Position numbers and translations under genes: made by a program. Source: DATEKX01 sp963726785 (GTDB lineage Bacteria > Acidobacteriota > Blastocatellia > UBA7656). Taken from it: 64,000 bases of DNA. The stretch covers positions 1,612,001 through 1,676,000 of the forward strand of contig CAVSDJ010000008.1 in assembly GCA_963726785.1 (NCBI GenBank). The letters are read 5' to 3'. The notes below the pieces were generated by a model, which ran no database searches, had not been told where the DNA came from, and saw only the letters and a program-made list of their open reading frames with translations. Below, piece after piece: positions 16,931 through 25,600 of the stretch. How positions within the stretch are numbered: the first letter of the stretch is position 1; every line of letters starts with the position of its first letter.

Positions 16931-17956
16931 TCATACAAACTGTTCGAGGAACCGGACGTCGTTCTCAAACAGCAACCGTATGTCATCAATGTCGTACATC
17001 CGCGCGGCCATGCGATCAATCCCTAGTCCGAACGCGAATCCCGAAAATTCTTCCGGATTAATGCCGACGGTTTCGAGCACGTTCGGATGCACCATGCCGC
17101 TTCCGCCAAGCTCTATCCACCCCGTCCCTTTGCAGACGCGACAACCATGACCGCCGCAGACGTAGCAACTGAAATCAACTTCGGCTGAAGGCTCGGTGAA
17201 CGGGAAGTATGACGGGCGAAATCGCGTCCTGAGATTCGGGCCGTACATCATCTCGACGAACTTCTGCAGAGTGCCTTTCAAATCTGCGAGCGTGATGTTG
17301 CGATCAACGTTCAGACCTTCGAGTTGAAAGAACATCGGGTTGTGCGTCGCGTCGGGCGTGTCGCGGCGAAACACGCGGCCCGGCGCAATGATGCGAAGCG
17401 GAGGCGGCTTTCGCTGCATCGCGTGAATCTGAATGGTCGAGGTCTGCGACCTCAGCGCGAGGTCAGGTGTGACATAAAACGTATCGGCTGAATCACGCGC
17501 GGGATGACCCGCCGGGATGTTCAGCGCGTCGAAGTTATAGAAGCTCGTTTCAATCTCAGGGCCGTCTTCGACCGTATAACCCATCGAAACGAATATGTCT
17601 TCGATTTTCTGTCGAACGAGCGTGAGCGGATGCAAATGGCCACGGCGCGGTCGAGTGCCCGGCAGCGTGATGTCAATTCGCTCGCGATCAAGCGCCCGGG
17701 CTTCGGCTTCGGCTGCGAAATTTTCACCCAGCCGAGCGATTCCCGCTTCGACTTCCTGGCTGAGTTGATTGACCTGCTGACCAAACGACGCGCGCTCGTC
17801 GGGCGCAAGCTGTCCAACGCGCTTCTTTTCGGCTGCGATCAGTCCTGCTTTCCTGCTCAGGTACTTATCGCGCAAAGCGTTCAAATCATCCGCGCTTTTG
17901 ACTGCCTTGAGGTCTTCTGAGAATTGTTCTCGCAGCTTGTTTAGATTTTCATCCAT
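16931..17956 (-). CDS. pheS: phenylalanine-tRNA ligase alpha subunit
   Basis: PheS, 341 residues. An N-terminal coiled coil (about 1-85) binds tRNA, followed by a class II synthetase core: motif 1 around HPLTLVRQKIEDIFVSMGY, motif 2 FRRDTPDATHNPMFFQLEG, and motif 3 GFAFGLGIDRMAARMYDIDDIR. A cysteine-rich insertion CYVCGGHGCRVCKGTGW (about 265-282) could bind a metal and is shared by many bacterial PheS. It sits in the infC-rpmI-rplT-pheS-pheT order; a 97-base gap to rplT is filled by a perfect 28-bp palindrome. Confidence 0.96.
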   Translation of the reverse strand: MDENLNKLREQFSEDLKAVKSADDLNALRDKYLSRKAGLIAAEKKRVGQLAPDERASFGQQVNQLSQEVEAGIARLGENFAAEAEARALDRERIDITLPGTRPRRGHLHPLTLVRQKIEDIFVSMGYTVEDGPEIETSFYNFDALNIPAGHPARDSADTFYVTPDLALRSQTSTIQIHAMQRKPPPLRIIAPGRVFRRDTPDATHNPMFFQLEGLNVDRNITLADLKGTLQKFVEMMYGPNLRTRFRPSYFPFTEPSAEVDFSCYVCGGHGCRVCKGTGWIELGGSGMVHPNVLETVGINPEEFSGFAFGLGIDRMAARMYDIDDIRLLFENDVRFLEQFV

Positions 17957-17973
17957 AGTGAATAAAACGCGGA

Positions 17974-18041
17974 ACGCGGAATGATGAACGATGAATTAAA
18001 GAAGAAGCAGCTTTTAATTCATCGTTCATCATTCCGCGTTC
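17974..18041. repeat. perfect 28-bp inverted repeat between rplT and pheS
   Basis: Two 28-base arms (17974-18001 and 18014-18041) are exact reverse complements around a 12-base loop. The arms carry the GCGGAATGATGAACGATGAA motif that also makes up the core of palindromic element copy A at 3449-3520, so this is a dispersed repeat family. In the mRNA it would form a strong hairpin between rplT and pheS. Confidence 0.8.
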
Positions 18042-18053
18042 ATCATTTGTTTT

Positions 18054-18437
18054 TCAGGCGGCAGGGGCCGACGAGCGATTAGACTCGATGGCCTGCTTGA
18101 CTCTGCCCGTTATCTCTGTGAAAGAGGCAGGCTCGTTGACCGCGAGGTCGGCAAGTATCTTGCGATCAATATTGATTTCAGCAAGCTTCAATCCATGCAT
18201 GAACTGGCTATAGCTGAGTCCGTTGGCGCGCGCGGCTGCTCCTATGCGAACAATCCACAGCGAGCGAAATTCCCTTTTCTTGAGCTTGCGCCCTTTGAAT
18301 GCGAAGTTCAGCGACCGCTCGACCTGCTCTTTCGCGTGACGATAGAGCTTGCTCTTGGTTCCGCGATAGCCGCGGGCCAGTTTCAAAATATCTTTTCTCT
18401 TCTGTAGGCGTTTGTTTCCACGTTTAGCGCGAGGCAT
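18054..18437 (-). CDS. rplT: 50S ribosomal protein L20
   Basis: L20, 127 residues, binds 23S rRNA early in 50S assembly. It has the characteristic MPRAKRGNKRLQKRKDILKLARGYRGTKSKLYRHAKEQVERSLNFAFKGRKLKKREFRSLWIVRIGAAARANGLSYSQFMHGLK start-to-middle sequence and the long basic N-terminal helix. A GGAGGG ribosome-binding site lies just upstream of the ATG. The C-terminus is slightly longer than in E. coli (118 residues). Third gene of the infC operon. Confidence 0.97.
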   Translation of the reverse strand: MPRAKRGNKRLQKRKDILKLARGYRGTKSKLYRHAKEQVERSLNFAFKGRKLKKREFRSLWIVRIGAAARANGLSYSQFMHGLKLAEINIDRKILADLAVNEPASFTEITGRVKQAIESNRSSAPAA

Positions 18438-18460
18438 AAATCCCTCCTTAATTCAGTTAT

Positions 18461-18528
18461 CAGTTGTCAGTGGCCAGGGGTCAGTTGAGAAGCAAAATCT
18501 TTAACTGACCACTGGCCACTGACAACTG
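18461..18528. repeat. 26-bp inverted repeat between rpmI and rplT
   Basis: Arms 18461-18486 and 18503-18528 are reverse complements with one mismatch, around a 16-base loop. They contain CAGTTGTCAGTGGCCA, a motif type unlike the palindrome between rplT and pheS, so two repeat families have entered the same operon. It would form a hairpin in the rpmI-rplT spacer. Confidence 0.8.
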
Positions 18529-18553
18529 TCCACTATTAACTTATTATTGCGTT

Positions 18554-18757
18554 CTAGTCGCGACCGTATGGAAGCATGCGTTTGACCAATTTCTCGTCGG
18601 CTTTCGCTACCATTACGTCTGTGTCAAGAAGTCGCTTCCTCTTTGTTGTTTTGCAGGTCAAGAGGTGACGCGCATGCGAGTGCCCGCGTTTCACCTTGCC
18701 TTTTGCTGTAAGCCGGAAGCGCTTTGCGGCTCCCTTGTGCGTTTTCAATTTTGGCAT
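18554..18757 (-). CDS. rpmI: 50S ribosomal protein L35
   Basis: L35, 67 residues, with the family pattern MPKLKTHKGAAKRFRLTAKGKVKRGHSHARHLLTCKTTKRKRLL and C-terminal VKRMLPYGRD. It is preceded by GGAGGG. It follows infC by 23 bases and precedes rplT, the standard order. Confidence 0.97.
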   Translation of the reverse strand: MPKLKTHKGAAKRFRLTAKGKVKRGHSHARHLLTCKTTKRKRLLDTDVMVAKADEKLVKRMLPYGRD

Positions 18758-18780
18758 TATCCCTCCTGATTCCTATGTAA

Positions 18781-19338
18781 TCATTTCTTCTTTGGCGAAA
18801 CGATGATGAACATATTCATGCCTTCGAGCTTGGGTCTGACTTCGACCGTGCCGTGTGCTGCGAGGTCTTGCTCAAGCCGCCTAAGAAGTTCGCTGCCAAG
18901 CTCCTTATGCGTGATCTCGCGGCCACGAAAATGAACGGTTCCTTTCACCTTGTCGCCATCTTGAAGTATCCGCACAGCATTGTTCTTCTTGAACATATAA
19001 TCGTGTTCGTCCGTGCCGGGGCGGAACTTTATCTCTTTGACAGTAATGAAAGTCTGTTTAGCCTTAGCCTCTTTTTGTTTCTTCTTCTGCTCGTACTGCC
19101 ACTTGCCGAAGTTTATTATTCGACAGACGGGCGGCTGAGCCTGCGGCGCAATCTCCACCAGATCAAGCCCCTTGCCGCGCGCGATTTCGAGCGCTTGCTG
19201 CGGCGGCATGATTCCTATTTGAGCGCCGTCTTCGTCAATAACGCGAATCTCGCGCACTCGAATGCGCTCGTTTATGCGAACTGATGGCGTGCGGTCTCGC
19301 CTATCTCGAAAGCCTCTTCGTCCCTGAAAGCTACTGAT
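18781..19338 (-). CDS. infC: translation initiation factor IF-3, ATC start codon
   Basis: IF-3, 185 residues from ATC at 19338. The frame carries the N-domain (VRINERIRVREIRVIDEDGAQIGIMPPQQALEIARGKGLDLVEI), the lysine-rich linker (EQKKKQKEAKAKQ) and the C-domain (TVKEIKFRPGTDEHDY...KVKGTVHFRGREITHKELG). A GTG at 19257 would cut off the conserved VRINERIR segment; no ATG/GTG/TTG fits upstream. The in-frame ATC at 19336-19338 lies seven bases after GGAGG (19346-19350) and gives a normal length (E. coli IF-3 is 180). AUU/AUC starts are a known conserved feature of infC: IF-3 rejects such codons and so represses its own synthesis. First gene of the translation operon; no thrS upstream. Confidence 0.93.
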   Translation of the reverse strand: MSSFQGRRGFRDRRDRTPSVRINERIRVREIRVIDEDGAQIGIMPPQQALEIARGKGLDLVEIAPQAQPPVCRIINFGKWQYEQKKKQKEAKAKQTFITVKEIKFRPGTDEHDYMFKKNNAVRILQDGDKVKGTVHFRGREITHKELGSELLRRLEQDLAAHGTVEVRPKLEGMNMFIIVSPKKK

Positions 19339-19344
19339 GGCTTA

Positions 19345-19370
19345 TCCTCCTAAACCGGCTTTGCCGGTTT
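19345..19370 (-). promoter_or_regulatory. infC Shine-Dalgarno with adjacent hairpin
   Basis: On the minus strand an 8-bp perfect hairpin (AAACCGGC, loop AAA, GCCGGTTT; 19352-19370) ends one base before the GGAGGA ribosome-binding site (19345-19350) that serves the ATC start. The placement suggests the stem could help set ribosome access to infC; this is inference. Confidence 0.55.
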
Positions 19371-19786
19371 CAAATCAAAACTGCTTGAACGCTGGCCGTC
19401 GAGGTCAGCGCATATATCGCCTGAATGTAATTGCTGAATCGCGCAATACCGAAGCGCCCCGCTTGAGCGGTTCTTCATCCGTCAAGCGATTGGTAATTTC
19501 AGCAATAGGCGAACAACTATCTGATCTTTCAGCCACTATGGTCGGATCTTGCGTCAGCGCCTTCGGTATCACAGCAGCTTAAAGAAGCCGCTTGTTTTAA
19601 TATCCCCGAAGGGCTTATGGAGCTGATGCAAAATAACGATTTCAGGTTCTCAACATCAGAGAACCTATTGCATTTCAACGACAAACGCTGCGCGCTGCCA
19701 TTGCCAACTCTGAATAGTATCAAAGCGCAAATAGCTAATGCAAGCCTTCAGGCCGAAACCAATGGCTTACAATCTCGCCGCATCCA
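19371..19786. other. long infC leader / intergenic region
   Basis: About 415 bases upstream of infC with no convincing gene. On the minus strand it could be a long 5' leader; a small stem (GGTTCTC/GAGAACC near 19643-19663) is visible. thrS, usual in front of infC in many bacteria, is not here. No obvious tRNA-like or leader-peptide signal was found. Confidence 0.35.
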
Positions 19787-19956
19787 GGGCCATTCAGTTT
19801 TCGGATTCAGAGGTTGAAATCGGAAAACTGTTCACCGCAGAGACGCAGAGTACGGAGAGATTACGCAGAGAAAAACTATTCAACCTCTGCGCCCGCTCTG
19901 CGTCCTGCGGCGTCTCTGCGGTGAGTTGACATCAAATTCCGAGAACTGAATGGCCC
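19787..19956. mobile_element. MITE-like palindromic element, copy B (inverted relative to copy A)
   Basis: Begins GGGCCATTCAGTTTTCGGA and ends, inverted, TCCGAGAACTGAATGGCCC. Both terminal segments of about 45 bases match those of copy A (3393-3589) in reverse orientation: one side carries TTCAGAGGTTGAAATCGG, the other GTTGACATCAAATTCCG. The core differs and is built of CGCAGAG units. It ends four bases from the DUF4126 stop codon. Confidence 0.65.
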
Positions 19957-19959
19957 TGA

Positions 19960-20565
19960 TCACGGATGTGTTGCCGTTTTTGTCTTGCCTCGTATCTTTG
20001 CAATTATTGTTCGAAAGTATCTGACTATCTTGGGCAGCACGACGATGGAAAGAATCAATCCGATCAGAACTACTACTATCAGTATTATGGGGTAGAACGC
20101 TGCTAAAAACACCGAGCCTATCGCAACGACATCCTCTAACAAACTGGCCGCTATATTTGATACAGGCTCAGGGCTTGTGTTAATGACTGCTCGCGTAGCT
20201 GCCTTCGTTCCGTGCGAGCTTAAGGCAAGCCCGCCTCCAATCAAGAAAGCGACCGCTTGCACGCTTTTATCGAAATCCCCGAATGTTGCGGCTGCGAGCA
20301 CTGCACCGGCAGGCACTCTGATAAAGGTGTGGATCGCATCCCACGCGCTGTCAATTATAGGTATCTTATCAGCGACAAATTCGATCACGTATAAAGCGGC
20401 TGCGACACTGATAACCCACCAGTTGGTTAAGGCCGTAAGCTCGCCCGGTAGCTGAAGATTTGAAAAGCGACCAAGCAGTCCAAGCGTCGCGACAGATGCG
20501 TACAGATTTATCCCTGAGACCCAGGAAGCTCCCATTGCAAGCGCAAGTGTGCTGAAAAGGCTCAT
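19960..20565 (-). CDS. DUF4126 family integral membrane protein
   Basis: A protein of 201 residues with several hydrophobic segments (about 5-25, 45-65, 85-115, 140-175) and the family's NLYASVATLGLLGRF and IPIIDSAWDAIHTFIRVPAGAVLAAATFGD motifs. Members are small inner-membrane proteins of unknown role. It is divergent from the dioxygenase gene, sharing a 106-base promoter region. Its 3' end almost touches the palindromic element, so the last few residues (KTKTATHP) could have been altered by that insertion. Confidence 0.85.
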   Translation of the reverse strand: MSLFSTLALAMGASWVSGINLYASVATLGLLGRFSNLQLPGELTALTNWWVISVAAALYVIEFVADKIPIIDSAWDAIHTFIRVPAGAVLAAATFGDFDKSVQAVAFLIGGGLALSSHGTKAATRAVINTSPEPVSNIAASLLEDVVAIGSVFLAAFYPIILIVVVLIGLILSIVVLPKIVRYFRTIIAKIRGKTKTATHP

Positions 20566-20671
20566 AGATGATTTAATATCTACTAAATTGATTCCCTTTC
20601 AAAGCTCGATGGCATATTATATTGCCCGGTGATAGGCCTGACAACATTGACTCTTTAGGAGACATTAAAAC

Positions 20672-21346
20672 ATGAATAAAACCAACCTGTTTGGCACACG
20701 TCGGAATTTTTTGACCAGCGTCGCTGTTGGGGCCGTCGGGACTGCTGCTCTTGCGACGCCGGGCGTTTTTGCTGACCAATTGACCCAGACGCTGCGACAG
20801 ACGGAGGGGCCATTCTATCCGAACAAAATGCCGCTCGATACTGATAATGACCTGCTGATTATCAACGATTCGATCACTCCGGCTGTCGGAACCGTCACCT
20901 ACTTGAGCGGGCGGATTCTTGACCGGCGCGGCGAACCCATCAGAAGCGCAACGGTTGAAATCTGGCAGGTAGACAACAACGGCGCATATCTGCATACCGG
21001 CAGCGATAACCGGGACAAACGAGATGTGAACTTTCAGGGGTTTGGTCGTTTTGTGACAGGCTCGACCGGCGAATACACTTTCCGCACGATCAAGCCTGTC
21101 GAGTATCCCGGTCGTCAGGCCCCGCACATTCACGTTGCCGTAAAGGTGAAAGGGCAGGATAAATTCACGACCCAATGCTACATCAAAGGACATCCGGGGA
21201 ACATGCGCGACGGCATTTTCAAGGGGTCTGGTGACGGCAAAGCCCTCAACACTCTCCTTGTTGATTTCACCCCGATCAAAGCATCGCGCATCGGCGAACT
21301 GGCTGCGCGCTTCGATATCGTGATGGGCTTTACGATGGAAGGCTGA
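20672..21346 (+). CDS. Tat-exported intradiol ring-cleavage dioxygenase-like protein
   Basis: A protein of 224 residues resembling protocatechuate 3,4-dioxygenase / intradiol dioxygenases, non-haem Fe(III) enzymes that open catechols between the hydroxyls. The N-terminus carries a twin-arginine signal (TRRNFLTSVAVGAVGTAAL, cleavage near GVFA). The body shows QTEGPFYPNKMP, LSGRILDRRGEPIRSATVEIWQVDNNGAYLH (first Tyr ligand), the second Tyr ligand in VEYPGRQAPHIHVAVK and the HxH pair of the same motif. Many secreted, Tat-dependent members have no tested substrate. AGGAG lies 9 bases ahead of the ATG. It is monocistronic; an inverted repeat follows. Confidence 0.88.
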   Translation: MNKTNLFGTRRNFLTSVAVGAVGTAALATPGVFADQLTQTLRQTEGPFYPNKMPLDTDNDLLIINDSITPAVGTVTYLSGRILDRRGEPIRSATVEIWQVDNNGAYLHTGSDNRDKRDVNFQGFGRFVTGSTGEYTFRTIKPVEYPGRQAPHIHVAVKVKGQDKFTTQCYIKGHPGNMRDGIFKGSGDGKALNTLLVDFTPIKASRIGELAARFDIVMGFTMEG

Positions 21347-21354
21347 TTGAAGAC

Positions 21355-21413
21355 AATGGCGGAAGAATGTTGCCGGTATCCCTTGCGGGAGTAGCTGGTG
21401 TTCTTCCGCCATT
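21355..21413. terminator. stem-loop downstream of the dioxygenase gene
   Basis: AATGGCGGAAGAA (21355-21367) and TTCTTCCGCCATT (21401-21413) form a 13-bp perfect stem around a 33-base loop, nine bases after the stop codon, in the gap between convergent genes. There is no long T-run; the terminator role is inferred from position. Confidence 0.5.
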
Positions 21414-21595
21414 CACTTCTTAAGAAGTTATGCAGGCAATCTTAGAGCATTATCTCTATCCTGTCTGCTCCCTATTCAGGTCAGTTGCTGGAATTACTCT
21501 TGCCGCTCGCTCATCTGTGCTTATCATTTGCCGAAACTATGGTGACCGGCCCATTCACTGTGGACATGCGTATGACAGGGGTTGAGTCACCGAAC

Positions 21596-22432
21596 TCAAT
21601 GATATGCGGCTTGTCCCATGTCCCTGATGGCTTGCTTGCATTGGACTGCGCGGCATTCTACGGGCGAGTGCCTCGAAGCTTCCACACGAACCGAAGATTG
21701 ATAACCTTCCGGCAGCGACAGCGACAGCGGGCCGTTTTGGGCAGTTGCTTCCAATTCACCTGATTCCCATGTGCTTCCTTCCAGATCAACTGCAATAGGG
21801 CCGTTTTGAGTCTCAACGTGAAAGTTGCCCTTGTTGCCTGATACGCCGATGGGGCCGTTTTGCGCGCGGGCTCTTATTTGTCCGGCTACGTCAGAAAACG
21901 AGATCGGCCCGTTGGTCGTTCGCGCCTCGACCGTGGCCGTTATAGAGTTGAGACTGATCGGCCCGTTAGTCGCGCTCAGATCAAGACTGGACCCGTTCGG
22001 AGCTTGCACGAGCAAATAACCTACCCATGAACCGCCGCCCGGCCCCGTCACGGTCACTTGTCCGTCACGAACGGATAGCGAAAGCTGATCTAATAACGCC
22101 CTGGCATCGGCGTCGCTATCACCTGCCGCGCCAAGACAGGCTTTAATCGAGTATTCGCTGCGGTTCCACCCTTCGACATGAACGCCCCCGGTATTAGGCG
22201 CCTGAATCCTGAGCGATGAAGTTGAATTCTGAGGAATCGTCTTGACCTGCTCGGAACGAGCCACTTCCCCATCGCGAACGGTTAATTTCAACTGAGAGCA
22301 GTCGCGAAGCTCTTTTCCAGGCCCGGTCGAGATCGAAAACCCCCGATGCTTTCGTTCCTGGGCGTCTGCGGTCGTGTAGCATAGGCCGACGAATACAATC
22401 GCGGCCATCAGATATAGAAGGTGCTTTTTCAT
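21596..22432 (-). CDS. DUF4097-type beta-solenoid secreted protein, 3' frameshift
   Basis: Start at ATG 22432, giving the signal peptide MKKHLLYLMAAIVFVGLCYTTADAQ; 279 residues as read. The C-terminal half is a beta-solenoid with a recurring NGPI/NGPL turn every 15-22 residues (TNGPISLNSI, TNGPISFSDV, QNGPIGVSGN, QNGPIAVDLE, QNGPLSLSLP), typical of the DUF4097 adhesin-like family. The frame ends at AIRDMGQAAYH, but in another frame the sequence continues TWDKPHIIEFGDSTPVIRMSTVNGPVTIVSANDKHR, ending at 21511. A surplus G in the GGG at 21622-21624 accounts for the break. The intended protein therefore probably runs to 21511 (about 307 residues). It is divergent from the WD40-caspase gene. Confidence 0.8.
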   Translation of the reverse strand: MKKHLLYLMAAIVFVGLCYTTADAQERKHRGFSISTGPGKELRDCSQLKLTVRDGEVARSEQVKTIPQNSTSSLRIQAPNTGGVHVEGWNRSEYSIKACLGAAGDSDADARALLDQLSLSVRDGQVTVTGPGGGSWVGYLLVQAPNGSSLDLSATNGPISLNSITATVEARTTNGPISFSDVAGQIRARAQNGPIGVSGNKGNFHVETQNGPIAVDLEGSTWESGELEATAQNGPLSLSLPEGYQSSVRVEASRHSPVECRAVQCKQAIRDMGQAAYH

Positions 22433-22674
22433 CGTATTATTATCCTTTCGCAGTAAGTGAAAGACACACTGGATAAGACGCAGCGCAAGTAAAAGTGTTA
22501 ACACTGCGTTGTGGTATGAACATCCTGGAATGTGATATGCTAAGGTAAGAGACAGACTAGAAGGCTATTAAGGCTCACACCAATTTGCTTCGTTGGAAAA
22601 GGGTCGCTACTCTCAAGACTACTGTTGCTGCCCGAAACAAAGAGCATATTTTTGAAACTGCCGCAGGAGTGGGA

Positions 22675-25600
22675 ATGCACAAAAAGTTTTCGATTAAAGC
22701 CATTTTCTGCTTTGCTATCATCTGGCAACTCTTCATCCCCGGCGCTTCTTTGTGGGCGCAACGTAAGAAGCCGCCGCAAAAAAAGCCTGCACAACAAAAA
22801 AAGTCCGCGCCGCCTCCGGCCAAGTCGGTCGAGAAACCTGCGTTAGTGATTCAAAGCGGGCATTCGGACAACATCCGCGCTGTTGCCTTCAGCCCTGACG
22901 GTAAACTTGTGGCCTCGGCCAGCTCGGATAAGACCGTAAGATTATGGGAGGTTGAGACCGGTCGCATGCTTCGCATCCTGGATTATCATACAGACAGCGT
23001 CACCTCTATCGCCTTCAGCCCTGATGGAAAAACGATTGTCTCCGGGAGCCTTGATAAGACCGTCGTGGTCTGTGATGTCAAGAGTGGGCGATTAATCCGC
23101 ACGCTCAGAGATCATGGAGATGAAGTCAACTCGGTGGCTTTCAGCCCGGACGGGAAAACAATCGCCTCTGGGAGCCGGGACGAGACAATCAATCTTTGGG
23201 ACGCGGATAACGGCGAAGTGATTCTTACGATTGAGAAGCCAGCTTCTGAAGTCCGCGCTGTCGCCTTCAGCCCCGACAGTAAAATTCTAGCTTCGGGAAG
23301 CGCGGATAAGACCGTGCGGCTGTGGCAAGTAAGCGACGGTCATCTGATCGGCGCGCTAGAGGGTCACTCGTCTGCCATCCGCGCCGTCGCGTTCAGCCCC
23401 GATGGGCAAACAGTCGCTTCAGGCGGCGACGATAATATCATCAAACTCTGGAACGTCGAAAGCAGACTTGTCCTGCGCACGCTTCAAGGGCATTCGGGGA
23501 TTGTTACTTCCACTGTCTTCAGTCAGGACGGAAGGCTCCTTTTTTCCGGCAGCCAAGATAAGACGATTCGCGTCTGGGATATACAAAGCGGCAAAACCGT
23601 AAACACCATTGTGCGTGCAAGCGCGCCGGTCACGTCCGTAGCTCTCAGTCCTGATGGGAACACCGTTACGGCTGGAGGCTGGATTACGATAGATCTATGG
23701 AACAGCAGTAACGGCAAATGGATTCGCACACTTGAAAGCCGCTTGTCCAACGTCCGCGCTGTCGCCTTCAGCCCCAACGGTAAGACGATGGCCTCCGCCA
23801 CCAAAAACACGATCAAACTTTGGGATGTTAACTCTGGCGGACTGATAAATACGCTCGAAGGGCATTCATCTCAGGTCAACGCCCTGGCCTTCAGCGCGAG
23901 CGGACGGAGGCTTGCTTCCTCAAGCGCGGATAAAACTATCAAGCTCTGGAATGTCGCAAGCGGTAAGCTGATTCGCGATTTCACAGGCCATGTTTCGAAT
24001 GTTTCTGCGCTCGCCTTCAGTCCTGATAGCAAGTTTATAGCTTCCGGTAGCATTGATAAGACCGTCGGGTTATGGGATGTCCAGAGTGGCAAATCGCTGC
24101 GATATTTACAGGGCCATTTCACGTTGATAAGCGCCGTTGCTTTCGCGCCCAACGGGAAGACTCTTGCGTCCGGCAGCTACGATAATTCTATCAAGCTCTG
24201 GGATTTTGATAGCGGCAAAGCGATTCACACTCTGACAGGGCACACTTCGGAAGTGACAGGCATTGCTTACAGCCCTGATGGAACGATGCTGGCTTCTTCG
24301 AGCCGCGATAAGACAATCAAGCTGTGGAACCCGCAGACAGGTCAACTGATCCGCACCCTTGAAGGCCACGCCGCCGATGTTTTCGCAATCGCTTTTAAGC
24401 CTGACGGAACGGCGCTGGCATCTGGAAGCTATGACAAGACCTTGCGGCTCTGGAATCCGCAGAGCGGCAAACTGATTCGCACCCTCGAAGGTCATTCCGG
24501 CCCTGTTGTCGCTGTTACATTCAGCCCGGACGGAAGATTCATTCTTTCCGGGAGCGATGATGCGAGCGCGAAGATTTGGTCGCCTGAAACGGCCCAACTT
24601 CTCAGCACTCTGGTCAGTTTCAACGATGGCAGCGAATGGTTGGTTATAACGCCCGAAGGCTTGTTTGACGGCTCGCCCGAAGCGTGGAAAACGATTCTTT
24701 GGCGCTTCGCGGGTAATACATTCGACGTGTCGCCGGTCGAATCGTTCTTCAACGAGTTTTATTATCCCGGCCTGCTTGCAGGCGTGCTGGCGGGCAAGAA
24801 GCCGAGCGCCGTTCAAAACATAGCGCGAGTGGATCGTCGTCAGCCGCAAGTGAAACTCGCGCTCGGCGATGATCGCACAAACGCGGAACGACCTATCGCT
24901 TCGCAGAAAGTAAAAATAAGCGTCCAGATCGCAGAAGCGCCGCCGGACGGAAATCATCCCGCAGGCAGCGGGGCGCGTGACGTGCGGCTGTTTAGAAACG
25001 GCTCGTTGATAAAAGCATGGCGCGGCGATGTGCTTACATCACAGCAAAGCGTGACGCTCGAAGAAACTATTTCAATCGTTGCAGGTGAAAACCGCCTCAC
25101 GGCCTACGCCTTTAATAAAGACAACATAAAGAGCGCTGACGCAACGCTCACGCTAAAGGGCAGTGAGAGTTTGAAGCGGAAAGGCACGGCTTATGTTTTG
25201 GTAGCTGGCATCAATGAATACGCGAATACACAATACGACCTGAAGTATGCCGTAGCCGATGCCCGAGCCTTTGGCGACACGTTGAAACAAACGCTGAGCA
25301 AATCGGGAAGCTTTTCTCGTATCGAAGTGATTCCGCTATTGGATCAGAATGCGGTCAGAGCAAACATTCTGACCGCGCTAAACAAGCTCGCAGGAAAGGA
25401 TAGCGCGACGCTGCCCAACCCGCCTGCGGACTTGAACCGAATCAAGCCTGCCGAACCGGAAGACGCGGTCATCGTTTATTTCGCAGGCCACGGCCTTGCA
25501 CATAAGGATAGATTCTATTTGATACCGCATGACCTCGGTTATGCAGGCCCGCGTGATGGCTTGGATGAAGCCGGGCTGAACACTCTGCTCGCGCACAGCA

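Noticed and set aside
20573..21412. 279-codon minus-strand frame opposite the dioxygenase
   Set aside because: Lies wholly antisense to a gene with clear Tat signal and iron-ligand motifs; has no family resemblance.
24106..24957. 283-codon frame antisense to the WD40 repeats
   Set aside because: A shadow of the repeat structure; no ribosome-binding site and no recognised domain.
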